DNA from: Micromonospora noduli | GTDB lineage: Bacteria; Actinomycetota; Actinomycetes; Mycobacteriales; Micromonosporaceae | NCBI RefSeq assembly: GCF_003264365.1 | Contig: NZ_PYAK01000027.1 | Span: 1 to 64,000 of the forward strand | Direction: 5' to 3' | DNA length: 64,000 bases | Shown here: one piece after another, positions 27,507 through 35,651 of the stretch | Numbering within the stretch: position 1 is the first letter of the stretch | How the letters are laid out: each line of letters opens with the position of its first letter | Notes under the pieces: generated by a model | Databases searched by the model: none | What the model was told of the DNA's origin: nothing | The model's input: the letters and a program-made list of their open reading frames with translations, nothing else | Made by a program: the position numbers and the translations under genes

Positions 27507-28424
27507 CTAGGAAGCTTCGCCTTCAATCACCGGCCTCTTACCTGCGTTCAAGCTGCTGCCGTCGACTGATTCACCGTTCTGCAGAGCAGCAAGCTTAACT
27601 GTAGCTTCCGCTAGGACCTCGGCGAAATCGGCCATGGAGGCGGCAGTTACTGATCCAGGAGTTGGGAGCTTGAAAGGCAAGACACCCTCCATGCTCTTGG
27701 CCATTGACCGCATCCTTGCATATTCAGCGGCACGGGAGGGTTCATCAGAGTCGAGGAATTCTAGCGTGGGGTCTACGTACTGGTAGATGCTGATCGACTC
27801 TCCATGCTTGATGGAGAGGTCTTCATGCAATACGAACCTTTCCGACATCTTTGGGTCATCAACCATGTCGACTAGTTGGTCATAGGCTTCTTTGGTTAGA
27901 CCGACTTGCCCTGGATCCATTAGGTTCATGACGCGCGCCGCCATGTTCAATGCATTGCCGGCGGCGTTATAATTCCCGTTGATATCGCGATAGACCACCG
28001 TCTTGCCTTCTGCCACGCCTACCCGAAGATTGAAGATCGCATGACAGTTGCACCACCCGTCACGGCCAAACAATTCACACTTCGCTAGCTCATTCCGTCT
28101 TTCTACTTCCTCCAGCACCCGAAGGGCAAAATTGAGATGAAGGTCGTGTAGTCCGTCGAAGCTGAAGCAGATGGCAGCCCCATCTCCGGTCGGGATGCGG
28201 ATTACGTCGGTCCCGAAATTGTAATCGTTGGTTTGAGCGTAGGTGACGTTTTCGGCTGCAACCTTCTCCAGGCCCACTTTGATGCAAGCCGTGAACTCAT
28301 CTACAACCGCTTTCTGCGTCTTCGTTCGTCGCCGGGAATACCTCTCGATGTCAAGAAATACAACCTGGAGGGTAGCGGCACTCTCCCTGAGAGAGATGAT
28401 CTCGTCAAGTCGCCGACTGTTCAC
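27507..28424 (-). CDS. pycC: Pycsar pyrimidine nucleotide cyclase (PycC-like)
   Basis: 305 residues from GTG 28424 (TTGGAGC upstream); an ATG at 28475 is in frame with a weaker site. Class III nucleotidyl cyclase domain: first metal Asp25 in VVFLDIERYS, second Asp81 in IPTGDGAAICF, and the C-terminal hallmark GNALNMAARVMNLMDPGQVG. Orphan class III cyclases next to DUF5706 genes are the uridylate or cytidylate cyclases of Pycsar anti-phage defence; which base is used cannot be read from the sequence. The A/T-richer composition is shared with its partner gene and with the gene at 25275. Confidence 0.85.
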   Translation of the reverse strand: MNSRRLDEIISLRESAATLQVVFLDIERYSRRRTKTQKAVVDEFTACIKVGLEKVAAENVTYAQTNDYNFGTDVIRIPTGDGAAICFSFDGLHDLHLNFALRVLEEVERRNELAKCELFGRDGWCNCHAIFNLRVGVAEGKTVVYRDINGNYNAAGNALNMAARVMNLMDPGQVGLTKEAYDQLVDMVDDPKMSERFVLHEDLSIKHGESISIYQYVDPTLEFLDSDEPSRAAEYARMRSMAKSMEGVLPFKLPTPGSVTAASMADFAEVLAEATVKLAALQNGESVDGSSLNAGKRPVIEGEAS

Positions 28425-28739
28425 GGTAGCTCCAATTGCTCGAAAACCATGCGTACAAACATGCTTCCAGGGCATCGCCCCGCGGATCCTTGCAGCGGAG
28501 CCTCAGGCTATTACTTGAAGTCACCGCCCCGCTAGCTCTAGAACGAGCTTTGATAGCCCTCGATGCGTTCGCGTCTGCCGTCGACCTGCCTTCGTGGGAG
28601 CTGGCCGCCACCCGGCCCGCCATGTCAAGCGGACCTTGACGCACGTTCGGAGGCTGGCGGGTCGGGCGGTGGTTTGCTCGGCTTGCCGGGGTCGACGGCA
28701 AAGGGCCGCCTTGTGGATGTATCGAAGGTGTGAACTGCT

Positions 28740-29162
28740 CTAGTGCTCTGCCGGAAGTCGCCGGTAGGTTCTGACGACCGTCTGGACGGCTCCGTCTGCT
28801 CGAGCGAGGCTCTGTTGTTCCATCAGGGTCGTGCCGACCTCGACAGCGAAAAGGGCTGCCAGCTCCGGGTCGGCGGCGACTTGGCGCTGTTGAGTCTCCG
28901 TCTCGGAACCCTCGTCTAACCCGCGCTCGTGCTGGTGGGGGGTTGCGTAGGTGCCCCGGCCGTGTTCGGTGGCCACCAAGCCTGCCTCGCGTAACGCGGC
29001 TATCGCCTGACGAACCGTGCCTCGCGCTGCCTGGAATTCAGCGGTAAGCGCGCTCTCCGCCGGCAACAGGGCTCCGGGCGGGATGCGCCCGCTTTCGATG
29101 CGCTCTTTCAGCTGGTTGGCGATGAGTCGGTAACGGGGCTGTCCGTAGTGCGGGGTGGGCAC
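28740..29162 (-). CDS. GntR-family regulator with short UTRA-like domain
   Basis: About 140 residues from GTG 29162; a TTG at 29201 in the same frame would start inside an operator and is less likely. The winged helix is at about residues 5-75 (RYRLIANQLKERIESG, AARGTVRQAIAALREAGLV, HGRGTYA), followed by a shortened ligand domain of only ~60 residues. Compared with the KorSA class of AICE repressors it lacks most of the UTRA domain. The operator at 29181-29196 lies directly before its start and matches operators before pra, so it is a candidate transfer repressor. Confidence 0.82.
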   Translation of the reverse strand: MPTPHYGQPRYRLIANQLKERIESGRIPPGALLPAESALTAEFQAARGTVRQAIAALREAGLVATEHGRGTYATPHQHERGLDEGSETETQQRQVAADPELAALFAVEVGTTLMEQQSLARADGAVQTVVRTYRRLPAEH

Positions 29163-29180
29163 CCGCTCACCGTACCTGGC

Positions 29181-29228
29181 ACTTGTCTTACCAAGTGCCA
29201 ACCAAGTGACCCGTTTCGACGTCTAGAC
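29181..29228. promoter_or_regulatory. Operator cluster upstream of the short GntR gene
   Basis: ACTTGTCTTACCAAGT (29181-29196) has the same arms, and nearly the same centre, as the two operators at 35093-35142. An extra CCAAGTG half-site is at 29202-29208, and a HutC/GntR-type palindrome GTCTAGAC is at 29221-29228. Position fits autoregulation. Confidence 0.7.
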
Positions 29229-29714
29229 AACTCGTCCACTTGTAGATACGTTTCCTGGTGTGCGGTCGGGGTGACGGTTCGTGTCACGGATGGTCTTGCG
29301 CTGGCCCTGGTCGCACCTGATGCGCGGCGTCCTGTCGGACCGGTTGCGGTAGCCGCGCGTACAAGTTGGCTCGGCGATACCCGACCCCGTCCGGCGTCGG
29401 ACGGTGCGCCGTGCCTTCATCCGGGCCGGTGGCCGGCCGCATTCCCCCGTGGCTGGCCACCGGTCCCCGTCTACCCGTGGAGGTGCGATGTCCGGCTCCC
29501 ATCGTCGACACTGTTGGTTCTCGTGCTGGTGGTCTCGGAGGCGCCCATCTGCCCGGTATGCCAGCGGCAACCTTCCATCAAGTCCGCGCGCGGCTTCTAC
29601 GACCTCCTCGCCGGGGTGGTCGACAGGCGCCACCCGTCAATTGCCTGTGCTCCGGTATGCGCCCCTAATGACACGGGCCCAACTCTTCCGAGGCAACGGC
29701 GGGCGGTGGCCGCG
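29229..29714. other. Leader region with no gene supported
   Basis: About 490 bases between the GntR operator and the small gene at 29715. Several long frames exist on both strands but are Arg/Pro-rich chance readings. It probably carries a plus-strand promoter; no origin-type iterons were seen. Confidence 0.45.
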
Positions 29715-30050
29715 ATGAGTCGCACGGACAAGCCGGCCGCCGTCACAAGTCACCCGGACTGGTGCGCCCCGGATCGCTGCGGCTACCTGGTGCCGCCGGT
29801 TATGACTCATATGGCCCGTCGTCATCGTGGGCCAATGCAGCGGGTCGGCGAGAGTCGGGCGGGTGGACTCGTCGTCACGTACCTCATCAGTAGTGAGGCT
29901 CTGGGTGGTCCCATGGTCGGCGTGCACGTAACGTGCAGGGCTGGGAACGCCTGGGCAGAGTTGTCCTTGCCGCAAGCGGCCCAACTGGTCGAGCACCTTC
30001 GCGGATCGCTGGCCCAGGCCACCGGGCAGCAGGTGGCCGGCCATGAGTGA
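29715..30050 (+). CDS. Small AICE-associated protein (DUF6907-like)
   Basis: 111 residues from ATG 29715. Has an N-terminal HPDWC segment, a cluster of His/Cys/Met (possible metal site) and a C-terminal AWAELSLPQAAQLVEHLRG helix. This layout resembles small actinobacterial element proteins grouped as DUF6907; assignment is tentative. It overlaps the next gene by eight bases, which encodes a protein of similar design, so the two may be paralogues. Confidence 0.62.
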   Translation: MSRTDKPAAVTSHPDWCAPDRCGYLVPPVMTHMARRHRGPMQRVGESRAGGLVVTYLISSEALGGPMVGVHVTCRAGNAWAELSLPQAAQLVEHLRGSLAQATGQQVAGHE

Positions 30051-30387
30051 GGGCGCTGCCATTCCAGAGGGCCGGTCGCCGTTGTCGATCGCGCCGGTCG
30101 TGTGCCCCGTCTGGTGTCGAGGCTGTGGACCGAACGACCCGATGCACCGGGGGCTTCTCTCCACCATCGGACGGGAGCGGACCGGCTGGGTCACCGTCCA
30201 ACTGGTCGTCGACCGGTTCGCCCGCCGGGACCTAGCCGTGAAGCTCGATGCGACCCGAAACGGCGCGACCCAGACCGTACTCCTGTCGCCCGCGCAGGTA
30301 GACCGGCTCATCGACGAGCTGGTCTACGCCCAGCTGGAGATGCTGGCACCGGCAGAAGACGGCGAGCGGGCCGGAGAGACGCGGTGA
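30043..30387 (+). CDS. Small AICE-associated protein, paralogue-like
   Basis: 114 residues from ATG 30043, overlapping the previous gene. CPVWCRGCGPNDPMHRG near the N-terminus parallels the HPDWC cluster of the upstream protein, and LSPAQVDRLIDELVYAQLEML parallels its C-terminal helix. Probably a DUF6907-like duplicate. Its stop overlaps a possible upstream GTG (30384) for the GntR gene. Confidence 0.62.
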   Translation: MSEGAAIPEGRSPLSIAPVVCPVWCRGCGPNDPMHRGLLSTIGRERTGWVTVQLVVDRFARRDLAVKLDATRNGATQTVLLSPAQVDRLIDELVYAQLEMLAPAEDGERAGETR

Positions 30388-30510
30388 ACGCCAATACCCG
30401 TCGGGGCTCAGCCGTTCCTCGTACTCCTGGCCTGCGCCCTGCGCGGCCACCGCGAGCAGCGGTAGCCGTACCGCCGGTTCCTGAACGGCCCGCCGGCGGC
30501 ACCACCTGGC

Positions 30511-30526
30511 AGACGTTGGAACGTCT
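30511..30526. promoter_or_regulatory. Palindromic operator candidate
   Basis: AGACGTT GG AACGTCT, a 7-bp inverted repeat ending 10 bases before GTG 30537. It may be an autoregulatory site for the GntR/UTRA regulator. If translation starts at 30384 instead, it would lie inside the gene. Confidence 0.5.
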
Positions 30527-30536
30527 AGGGGGTACG

Positions 30537-31358
30537 GTGACCGGTGTGCAAGGCCGGGACTGGCGCCCTCGCTACCTGCAACTCGCGGAAGAGTTGCGGG
30601 CAAAGATCGTGAGCGGCGAACTGGCCCCCGGCACCTTGATGCCCAGCGAGACCGAGTTGGCCGACACCTCGGGCCTGTCGCGCACGAGCGTCCGCAACGC
30701 CATCCGGCAGCTCCGGGAATGGGGCCTGGTCCGCGCGGAGCAGGGGCGCGGCACCTACGTGCGGGCACCCCGCCAGCGGGTACGCCGTCGCAACACCGAG
30801 CGGTACCAGTGGGAGAAGGATCGCGTCCTGCTCGACGAGGACGAGCGGCTGAAGACTGGCGCCACCGAGCACGACACCGGCCTGACCGTCGACGACCTGA
30901 AGTTCCACGCCGAATACTCCCGGGTAGAGGCTGACGCGGAGATGGCGGCGGTCTTCCAAGTCGAGCCGGGTACGCCGCTGCTGCGCCGGGTCTACTGGAC
31001 GTCGTCGCGGCACGAGAACGCGCCGCTGACCGTGTCGTACTCCTACCTGCCGCACGACCTGGTGGCCGCGAACCCGGATCTGCTCGACGCGGGCAAGGAA
31101 CCGTGGCCGGGCGGCACGCAGCACCAGCTCTACACGCTGGGCATCGAGCTGGACCGGATCGACGACGAGATTCGGGCGCGTCCGCCGTCGCCCGATGAGG
31201 CCGAGTTGCTGGACATCGACCCGGGCGTCTCCGTGCTCACCGTGCGGAAGACCTCGACCGACACCACGGGCCGGGTCGTCGAGGTCGCTGACGTGGTGAT
31301 GCCGGGGGACCGCACGGAGCTTGTCTACTCCCACAAACTCCAGCGGTGGAAAACTTGA
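30537..31358 (+). CDS. GntR/UTRA-family regulator (KorSA-like)
   Basis: 273 residues from GTG 30537 (AGGGGG upstream). GTG 30384, overlapping the previous stop, is in frame and would add a low-complexity Pro/Arg leader. The winged helix (about 10-80) includes RYLQLAEELRAKIVSGELAPG and SRTSVRNAIRQLREWGLV. A full UTRA ligand domain follows (about 120-265: FQVEPGTPLLRRVYWTSS, DPGVSVLTVRKTSTD). KorSA-type repressors of AICEs have this plan and control pra. The next gene, a glycosyltransferase, starts inside its stop. Confidence 0.85.
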   Translation: MTGVQGRDWRPRYLQLAEELRAKIVSGELAPGTLMPSETELADTSGLSRTSVRNAIRQLREWGLVRAEQGRGTYVRAPRQRVRRRNTERYQWEKDRVLLDEDERLKTGATEHDTGLTVDDLKFHAEYSRVEADAEMAAVFQVEPGTPLLRRVYWTSSRHENAPLTVSYSYLPHDLVAANPDLLDAGKEPWPGGTQHQLYTLGIELDRIDDEIRARPPSPDEAELLDIDPGVSVLTVRKTSTDTTGRVVEVADVVMPGDRTELVYSHKLQRWKT

Positions 31359-32122
31359 CGCAGCTCGTCTCGGTCATCACCCCGGTCCACGCGCCCAGCA
31401 TCGAGCACCTGCCTGGCGCCTACGAGTCGTTGGCCAAGCAAGAGATGCCTGACGGCTGGGACTGGGAATGGCTCGTCCAGGAGGACGGGCAGACCGGCGC
31501 CCTGGTCGACGCGCTGCCCGGCGATCCCCGGATCAGTCTGGGCACCGGTCGTCCCGGTGGGCCTGGTGTTGCCCGTACCCTCGCGCTCTCCCGGGTCTCC
31601 GGGAAACTCATCAAGGTCCTGGACGCCGACGACCAGTTGACCCCCGGCGCGCTCGCCCGGGACATCGCCGCATTCGAGGCGCACCCACAGATCGGCTGGA
31701 CCACCTCGCGGGTACTCGACCTGCTGCCCGACGGGTCGACAGCCGGATGGGACAAGGATCCGGCCGGCGGGCTCATCGACCGCGGTTCGGTCCTGTCATT
31801 CTGGAAGGCCAACGACTACCGCGCATCGGTGCACCCGGCGACCCTGTGCCTGCGGCGGGATCTTGTCTTCGCCCTGGGCGGCTGGATGGCGCTGCCGGCC
31901 TCCGAGGACACCGGCCTCCTGCTCGCCGCCAACGCGGTCACCGCGGGCTACTTCACCCGGGAGTACGGCCTGCTCTACCGCAAGTGGCCTGGCCAGGTCA
32001 CCAGCCAGTCCGCGCACCGGGAACCGGCCGAGTACCAGGCACGAATGAGGATCATCGAGGCCCGAGCCAATGCCCTAGCCTCGATGATCCCGAACGGCTT
32101 CGGCAGCAGCGCTACGGCGTAG
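31346..32122 (+). CDS. Glycosyltransferase family 2 protein
   Basis: 258 residues from GTG 31346, overlapping the GntR stop by 13 bases. GT-A fold features: LVSVITPVHAPSIEHLPGAY at the start, a DADD metal motif in KVLDADDQLTPGALARDI (near 31620), and a later ED of the acceptor site in PASEDTGLLL. Such GT2 genes often follow GntR genes in AICEs; the sugar and acceptor are unknown. Surface modification after transfer is one possibility. Its stop overlaps the convergent gene at 32112. Confidence 0.85.
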   Translation: MENLTQLVSVITPVHAPSIEHLPGAYESLAKQEMPDGWDWEWLVQEDGQTGALVDALPGDPRISLGTGRPGGPGVARTLALSRVSGKLIKVLDADDQLTPGALARDIAAFEAHPQIGWTTSRVLDLLPDGSTAGWDKDPAGGLIDRGSVLSFWKANDYRASVHPATLCLRRDLVFALGGWMALPASEDTGLLLAANAVTAGYFTREYGLLYRKWPGQVTSQSAHREPAEYQARMRIIEARANALASMIPNGFGSSATA

Positions 32123-32546
32123 CCTCGTGCCCCGGCATCCCGTGGGTTCGCCGCCGCTCCTTCATCTCCGCTTCATAGATGTGCCGCCGGCCCCCGGCCA
32201 GCTTCTCCCGCGCGTCCCGCTCGATTTCCTGGAACGCCGCGTAGTAGCCGTCGTCGAACTCCTCCATGATCTGGAAGGTCCACCGGCCCGGTAACACGTT
32301 GCGCCCCAACAGCTCGCGCTCGACCCGGTCGGCCGTCTCGTCGTGCCCGGCCTCGCGGAGCAGCTTCACCACCCGGTCAAGGGTGAGGTCTGCCCCGCCT
32401 ACGAGTTGGTGTGCCGAATACAGGTGGCCTCGCACCCGATGAATCGTCTCCATCGCCTTGCTCAGTTCACCCAGAGCTTCGACGGTGGTGTCATCCAGCC
32501 CTGGTGGGCGGGAGTGCTGCTTGTCGGTCGAATCCTCGCTATTCAC
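32112..32546 (-). CDS. Hypothetical protein
   Basis: 144 residues, acidic N-terminus then mostly helical (THRVRGHLYSAHQLVGGADL, LREAGHDETADRVERELLG, GRWTFQIMEEFDDGYYAAF). No membrane span. It resembles hypothetical genes found next to actinobacterial element genes but I cannot name a family. Last of a five-gene minus-strand series beginning at 34972. Confidence 0.72.
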   Translation of the reverse strand: MNSEDSTDKQHSRPPGLDDTTVEALGELSKAMETIHRVRGHLYSAHQLVGGADLTLDRVVKLLREAGHDETADRVERELLGRNVLPGRWTFQIMEEFDDGYYAAFQEIERDAREKLAGGRRHIYEAEMKERRRTHGMPGHEATP

Positions 32547-32574
32547 GACATTCCCCTACCCATTGGCTGCCCTG

Positions 32575-33060
32575 CTACTCGTGGCCAGCTTCGTGCGTAG
32601 CCGCCTCGCTCATCCGCCGGGTGAGTAAGGCGGCGCCGCGGAGGAGCAGAGCGAGTAGGACGCCGATGATGCCGGCGGTAAGCAGGGTCCAGGGGTCCCC
32701 CATGATCAGGCGCACCAATGCGTAGGCGGCCAGCGCTACGAGCACAGCCAGTAGAGCCCACCAAAGCCGGCGGTAGATCCGGCCGGCGGTGGCCAGCCTT
32801 TCCCTGAGTAGCCCAGCATTGTCGTCCGACCGGGCGTAGATGAGGGTCCCGACGAGGACGGCAACGGCAACCTGCGCGGTGGCGCCACCGACGGCGAAGG
32901 GCAACCCGGGCAGCTCGCCAGCGATCACCATGGCCGTACCGCTGGCGGTGAAGCCGGTCAAACCGAGGAACACGAGTATGCCTATCCGGATGCTCCTACG
33001 AGCGCTGCGCCGAGCTGCGGTCGGGTCGACAAGCGGCACGCGGTCATTGCGTACATCCAT
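32575..33060 (-). CDS. Four-span hypothetical membrane protein
   Basis: 161 residues with hydrophobic spans at about 25-45, 52-74, 98-118 and 124-145, separated by basic loops (RSDDNAGLLRERLATAGR). No family recognised. Located 15 bases after the membrane protein gene at 33076 and probably co-transcribed with the EspC-like and YbaB-like genes. Confidence 0.72.
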   Translation of the reverse strand: MDVRNDRVPLVDPTAARRSARRSIRIGILVFLGLTGFTASGTAMVIAGELPGLPFAVGGATAQVAVAVLVGTLIYARSDDNAGLLRERLATAGRIYRRLWWALLAVLVALAAYALVRLIMGDPWTLLTAGIIGVLLALLLRGAALLTRRMSEAATHEAGHE

Positions 33061-33075
33061 GGTTCCAGGTCTCCG

Positions 33076-33885
33076 TCAGCTCTTGATGTTCCAGTCCAGG
33101 GTCTTGCCGCCATCGCGGACACGCCCGTCCGAGAGGTCCGAGACCAATGTCGGCCAATTGCCGCCCGGAAGTCCGTCGCTAGTGTGTAGGCGCTGGTCTA
33201 GGTCCCGCATCTGCGTCCATAGGCTGGTCAGGTAGGTGATGGCCGCAGTAACGACGCCGATGGTCAGAGCGATGGTCCTAGCGGTGGAAGCACCCGCTGC
33301 GGCCGCAGCTGGGGGCGCTGCGACAACTGTTTCGGCGGCGATCACCTCCGCGATCAGCTCCACGATGTACGGCACAAACACCGCAGCGATGCCGAGCCAG
33401 AAGGCAATGATTCCTGCGGCAATCTTCCAGAGCGCGTCATCGAGGTCATCGGTTGCGGCCTTGATGCTGGCGAGGGCCTTGCCTTGGAGCGGGAGTAGGC
33501 CGGTGTAAGCGGTCGCGGCGACCCCGGTCCAGTAATCATCGACATGGAGTTGCCCTGCGTCGACCCTGGCGGCCTGCTCGTGCACCGGCCCGCCGACGTG
33601 GCGGGTCCACGTCTCGCCGTGTGAGTACAGCGTCCATGGCACGCCCCAGCGGGTGAGGAACTTACCCACTTCGGAAAAGAAGCGGATGGCCAGATCTCGG
33701 AAGCGCTCCATGAGGCGCAGCGTCTCCCGAGCGAACGGCCCGAGCCAAGGAAGGTGGCTGTTCACCCGCTCGATGAGCTGGTTAGCGAGCCCTTCGATAC
33801 GACGAACACCAGCTTCGATATGGTTGATAAGTTCATTGAACTCGGCCTCGGACAACGGAAGTGGGCGGGGGAAGGGGAACGTCAC
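33076..33885 (-). CDS. WXG-like membrane protein of a type VII-like cluster
   Basis: 269 residues. The N-terminal ~80 residues are amphipathic helices. The middle has YWTGVAATAYTGLLPLQ, a W-x-G-type turn followed by helix, as in ESX substrate domains. Two strong hydrophobic segments follow (about 158-195 and 205-235), then a short polar tail. No toxin domain is apparent. It is downstream of the EspC-like gene. Role in a secretion-linked process is inferred from context. Confidence 0.65.
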   Translation of the reverse strand: MTFPFPRPLPLSEAEFNELINHIEAGVRRIEGLANQLIERVNSHLPWLGPFARETLRLMERFRDLAIRFFSEVGKFLTRWGVPWTLYSHGETWTRHVGGPVHEQAARVDAGQLHVDDYWTGVAATAYTGLLPLQGKALASIKAATDDLDDALWKIAAGIIAFWLGIAAVFVPYIVELIAEVIAAETVVAAPPAAAAAGASTARTIALTIGVVTAAITYLTSLWTQMRDLDQRLHTSDGLPGGNWPTLVSDLSDGRVRDGGKTLDWNIKS

Positions 33886-33896
33886 CAGCCGGCCTT

Positions 33897-34220
33897 TCAG
33901 TAGATGTTGTTGAGCCGGTGTACGCCGTCTGCCTCGTCGCGCTCGTAACCGTCGGCGGCATGACGCAGCGACATCGCGATCGTCTCGAAGGTATGGCTGC
34001 CCTCGGTGAGGAGCCGAATCAAGCGGTCTTGGAGTTGCTGGTACACATCGACCAGCCCGATCTGGTCACCGATGTATGAGAAATGCAGCGCAGCTAGCTC
34101 AAGGCGGGCGGCGACTTGGGCCGCGTCTCGCATGATGTCGCCGGCGTCGTCCCAGACAGCCGCGTCCTCACGCAGCTTCCCGATCGACACCGTCAGCTTC
34201 TGAGGGCTCGGAGGTGGCAT
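33897..34220 (-). CDS. EspC/WXG100-like type VII secretion target
   Basis: 107 residues, all-helical, without Cys. A first helix ends near WDDAGDIMRDAAQVAAR, and the second carries FETIAMSLRHAADGYERDEAD, the C-terminal Y-x(3)-D/E secretion-like signal of ESX substrates. Size and pattern match the EspC-type (DUF2580-like) family. It starts two bases after the YbaB-like gene ends, an arrangement seen near actinobacterial ESX effectors. No ESX core gene (EccC and others) is in the window. Confidence 0.65.
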   Translation of the reverse strand: MPPPSPQKLTVSIGKLREDAAVWDDAGDIMRDAAQVAARLELAALHFSYIGDQIGLVDVYQQLQDRLIRLLTEGSHTFETIAMSLRHAADGYERDEADGVHRLNNIY

Positions 34221-34222
34221 GC

Positions 34223-34972
34223 TCAGTCACTCCTTGGGGCTTGTCGTGGACCCAATCCGAGGTTGGCGAGGAGTTGCGCCGGATCGCCGGTCATCCGCTC
34301 CAGCTCGTCGTACGGCCAAGAATTTCGCAGCCGGATGGCTTGCTCGCGATCCGCGTATGCCTGCTGTAGAGCTTGGATCACAGCAGCCCCCACCTGATCG
34401 GCGTGCGCCATGCGCAACCAAGCATTGTCGATGGATACAGCCGACAATCGCTCACCGCTCAGCGTCACTCGTACGCGGTCTTCTGGGTCGGCGCTGGTGG
34501 AGATGGCGAGCGCTGCACGCTCCGCTTCCGCCGCGAGGTCGTCGAGGCGGGCGAAGGAATCGGTGAGCACGTGGAACAGCCCCCGGGCGAAATTGACCGC
34601 CGACTCGTCTCCCGGCTCAGTGAGGCCACTCCCTGTCGGGGACGAAGCCGGCGCAGGTACATCCGGTTCGTTTCCCGTCGCTTGGCTGACGCCGTTCGAC
34701 CACGCCTCAATCCGCAGGCGGGCTGCCTCATCGGCGGCCTCCACCATGGCTGCACCCAGCTGGTCGCTGCTGATCCGTCTGTGCCAGTGGAAGAAGACAT
34801 CAACTTCGCTGATTCGGCCGTCCGAGGCCAAGACCACGCGCACGACTTCGTGTGAGTCCCGGGCGGACACCTCGGCTGCTTCCCGTTCGCCGGCTGCGAA
34901 GCGCCGCGCCAGGTCCTCCGCCTGGAGGCGGAGCTCTTCAAGTTCCGCGATGTCGTCCAGCGGATGTCCCAT
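34223..34972 (-). CDS. YbaB/EbfC-like protein with two repeats
   Basis: 249 residues from ATG 34972 (GGGGGCGA upstream). Two tandem YbaB-like units are visible: residues about 25-100 (VVRVVLASDGRISEVDVFFH, LGAAMVEAADEA) and about 150-235 (RVRVTLSGERLSAVSIDN, QVGAAVIQALQQAY). YbaB-like proteins commonly precede EspC-like genes in actinobacteria and may act as substrate partners rather than nucleoid proteins. First gene of the minus-strand cluster, divergent from pra. Confidence 0.7.
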   Translation of the reverse strand: MGHPLDDIAELEELRLQAEDLARRFAAGEREAAEVSARDSHEVVRVVLASDGRISEVDVFFHWHRRISSDQLGAAMVEAADEAARLRIEAWSNGVSQATGNEPDVPAPASSPTGSGLTEPGDESAVNFARGLFHVLTDSFARLDDLAAEAERAALAISTSADPEDRVRVTLSGERLSAVSIDNAWLRMAHADQVGAAVIQALQQAYADREQAIRLRNSWPYDELERMTGDPAQLLANLGLGPRQAPRSD

Positions 34973-35089
34973 AAATCGCCCCCGATCGATCAGGTTGTCG
35001 CTGGTCACCACAACTTAACGTGCTCGCTCCACTACTGCTGTCCCTCCAATCAGCGTTCGCTCGCGCTTGGACGACTATTCCGAAGCTTG

Positions 35090-35142
35090 TTGACTTGTCT
35101 GCCAAGTGCCGTCTACCTTGGATCTCAACTTGGCAGACAAGT
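35090..35142 (+). promoter_or_regulatory. pra promoter with two repressor operators
   Basis: Two copies of the same 15-bp site in opposite orientation: ACTTGTCTGCCAAGT (35093-35107) and its reverse complement (35128-35142), 35 bases centre to centre. A candidate promoter, TTGACT (35090-35095) and TACCTT (35114-35119), is overlapped by site 1 at -35 and bounded downstream by site 2. A ribosome site GGAGG (35152-35156) follows. Confidence 0.72.
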
Positions 35143-35163
35143 TAACAAGTTGGAGGTTGAGCG

Positions 35164-35559
35164 ATGGCTCTGCGTGGCGGTACGAGGTTCGCGGTGCGGT
35201 GTGAGGACGTGTTCCCGGCGGGGTGCGCGTTGGTGCCCGAGTCTCTGGGCGAGGTCGAGGACTACGACGAGAAGACCGGTCGGCGTAGCCCGGCGAAGGA
35301 CAAGCTGACCGGCCAGCGGGTGTGGCAGGTCCGGGTGATGGACCTGGATCCGGAGCTGGGGAAGCGGTCGAGGGAGACGACGGTGAAGATCTCGGCGGAC
35401 TACCAGCCGGTGCCGCCGACGGGTGGCCTGTTCGAGGCGGTGGAGTTCGACGGCATGACCGTCACGCCGTACGTGGGCAACAACGGTCGGATGGCGTATT
35501 CGCTGCGGGCGACCGGGATGCGTGCCCCGGCGGGCGTGGCGACGAAGGCGGCGCAGTAG
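35164..35559 (+). CDS. pra: Plasmid replication, integration and excision activator (Pra)
   Basis: 131 residues from ATG 35164 with GGAGG at 8-base spacing. The start MALRGGTRFAVRCEDVFPAG and the C-terminal VTPYVGNNGRMAYSLRATG are typical of the AICE Pra family. In pSAM2, Pra turns on repSA, xis and int, and is itself repressed by KorSA; the operators just upstream fit that circuit. First gene of the transfer/replication module. Confidence 0.85.
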   Translation: MALRGGTRFAVRCEDVFPAGCALVPESLGEVEDYDEKTGRRSPAKDKLTGQRVWQVRVMDLDPELGKRSRETTVKISADYQPVPPTGGLFEAVEFDGMTVTPYVGNNGRMAYSLRATGMRAPAGVATKAAQ

Positions 35560-35651
35560 CCGCATTTGGTGGGGGCGGGGCTGTCAGGTCTTGGCGGACG
35601 GCAGCCCCGCCCTCTGTCTCTTTCCCCTGCTCTGTCGAGAGAGGTAGTGAC

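Noticed and set aside
29223..29633. Gene in the leader region between the GntR operator and 29715
   Set aside because: Frames on both strands are Arg/Pro-rich, without ribosome sites, and overlap one another.
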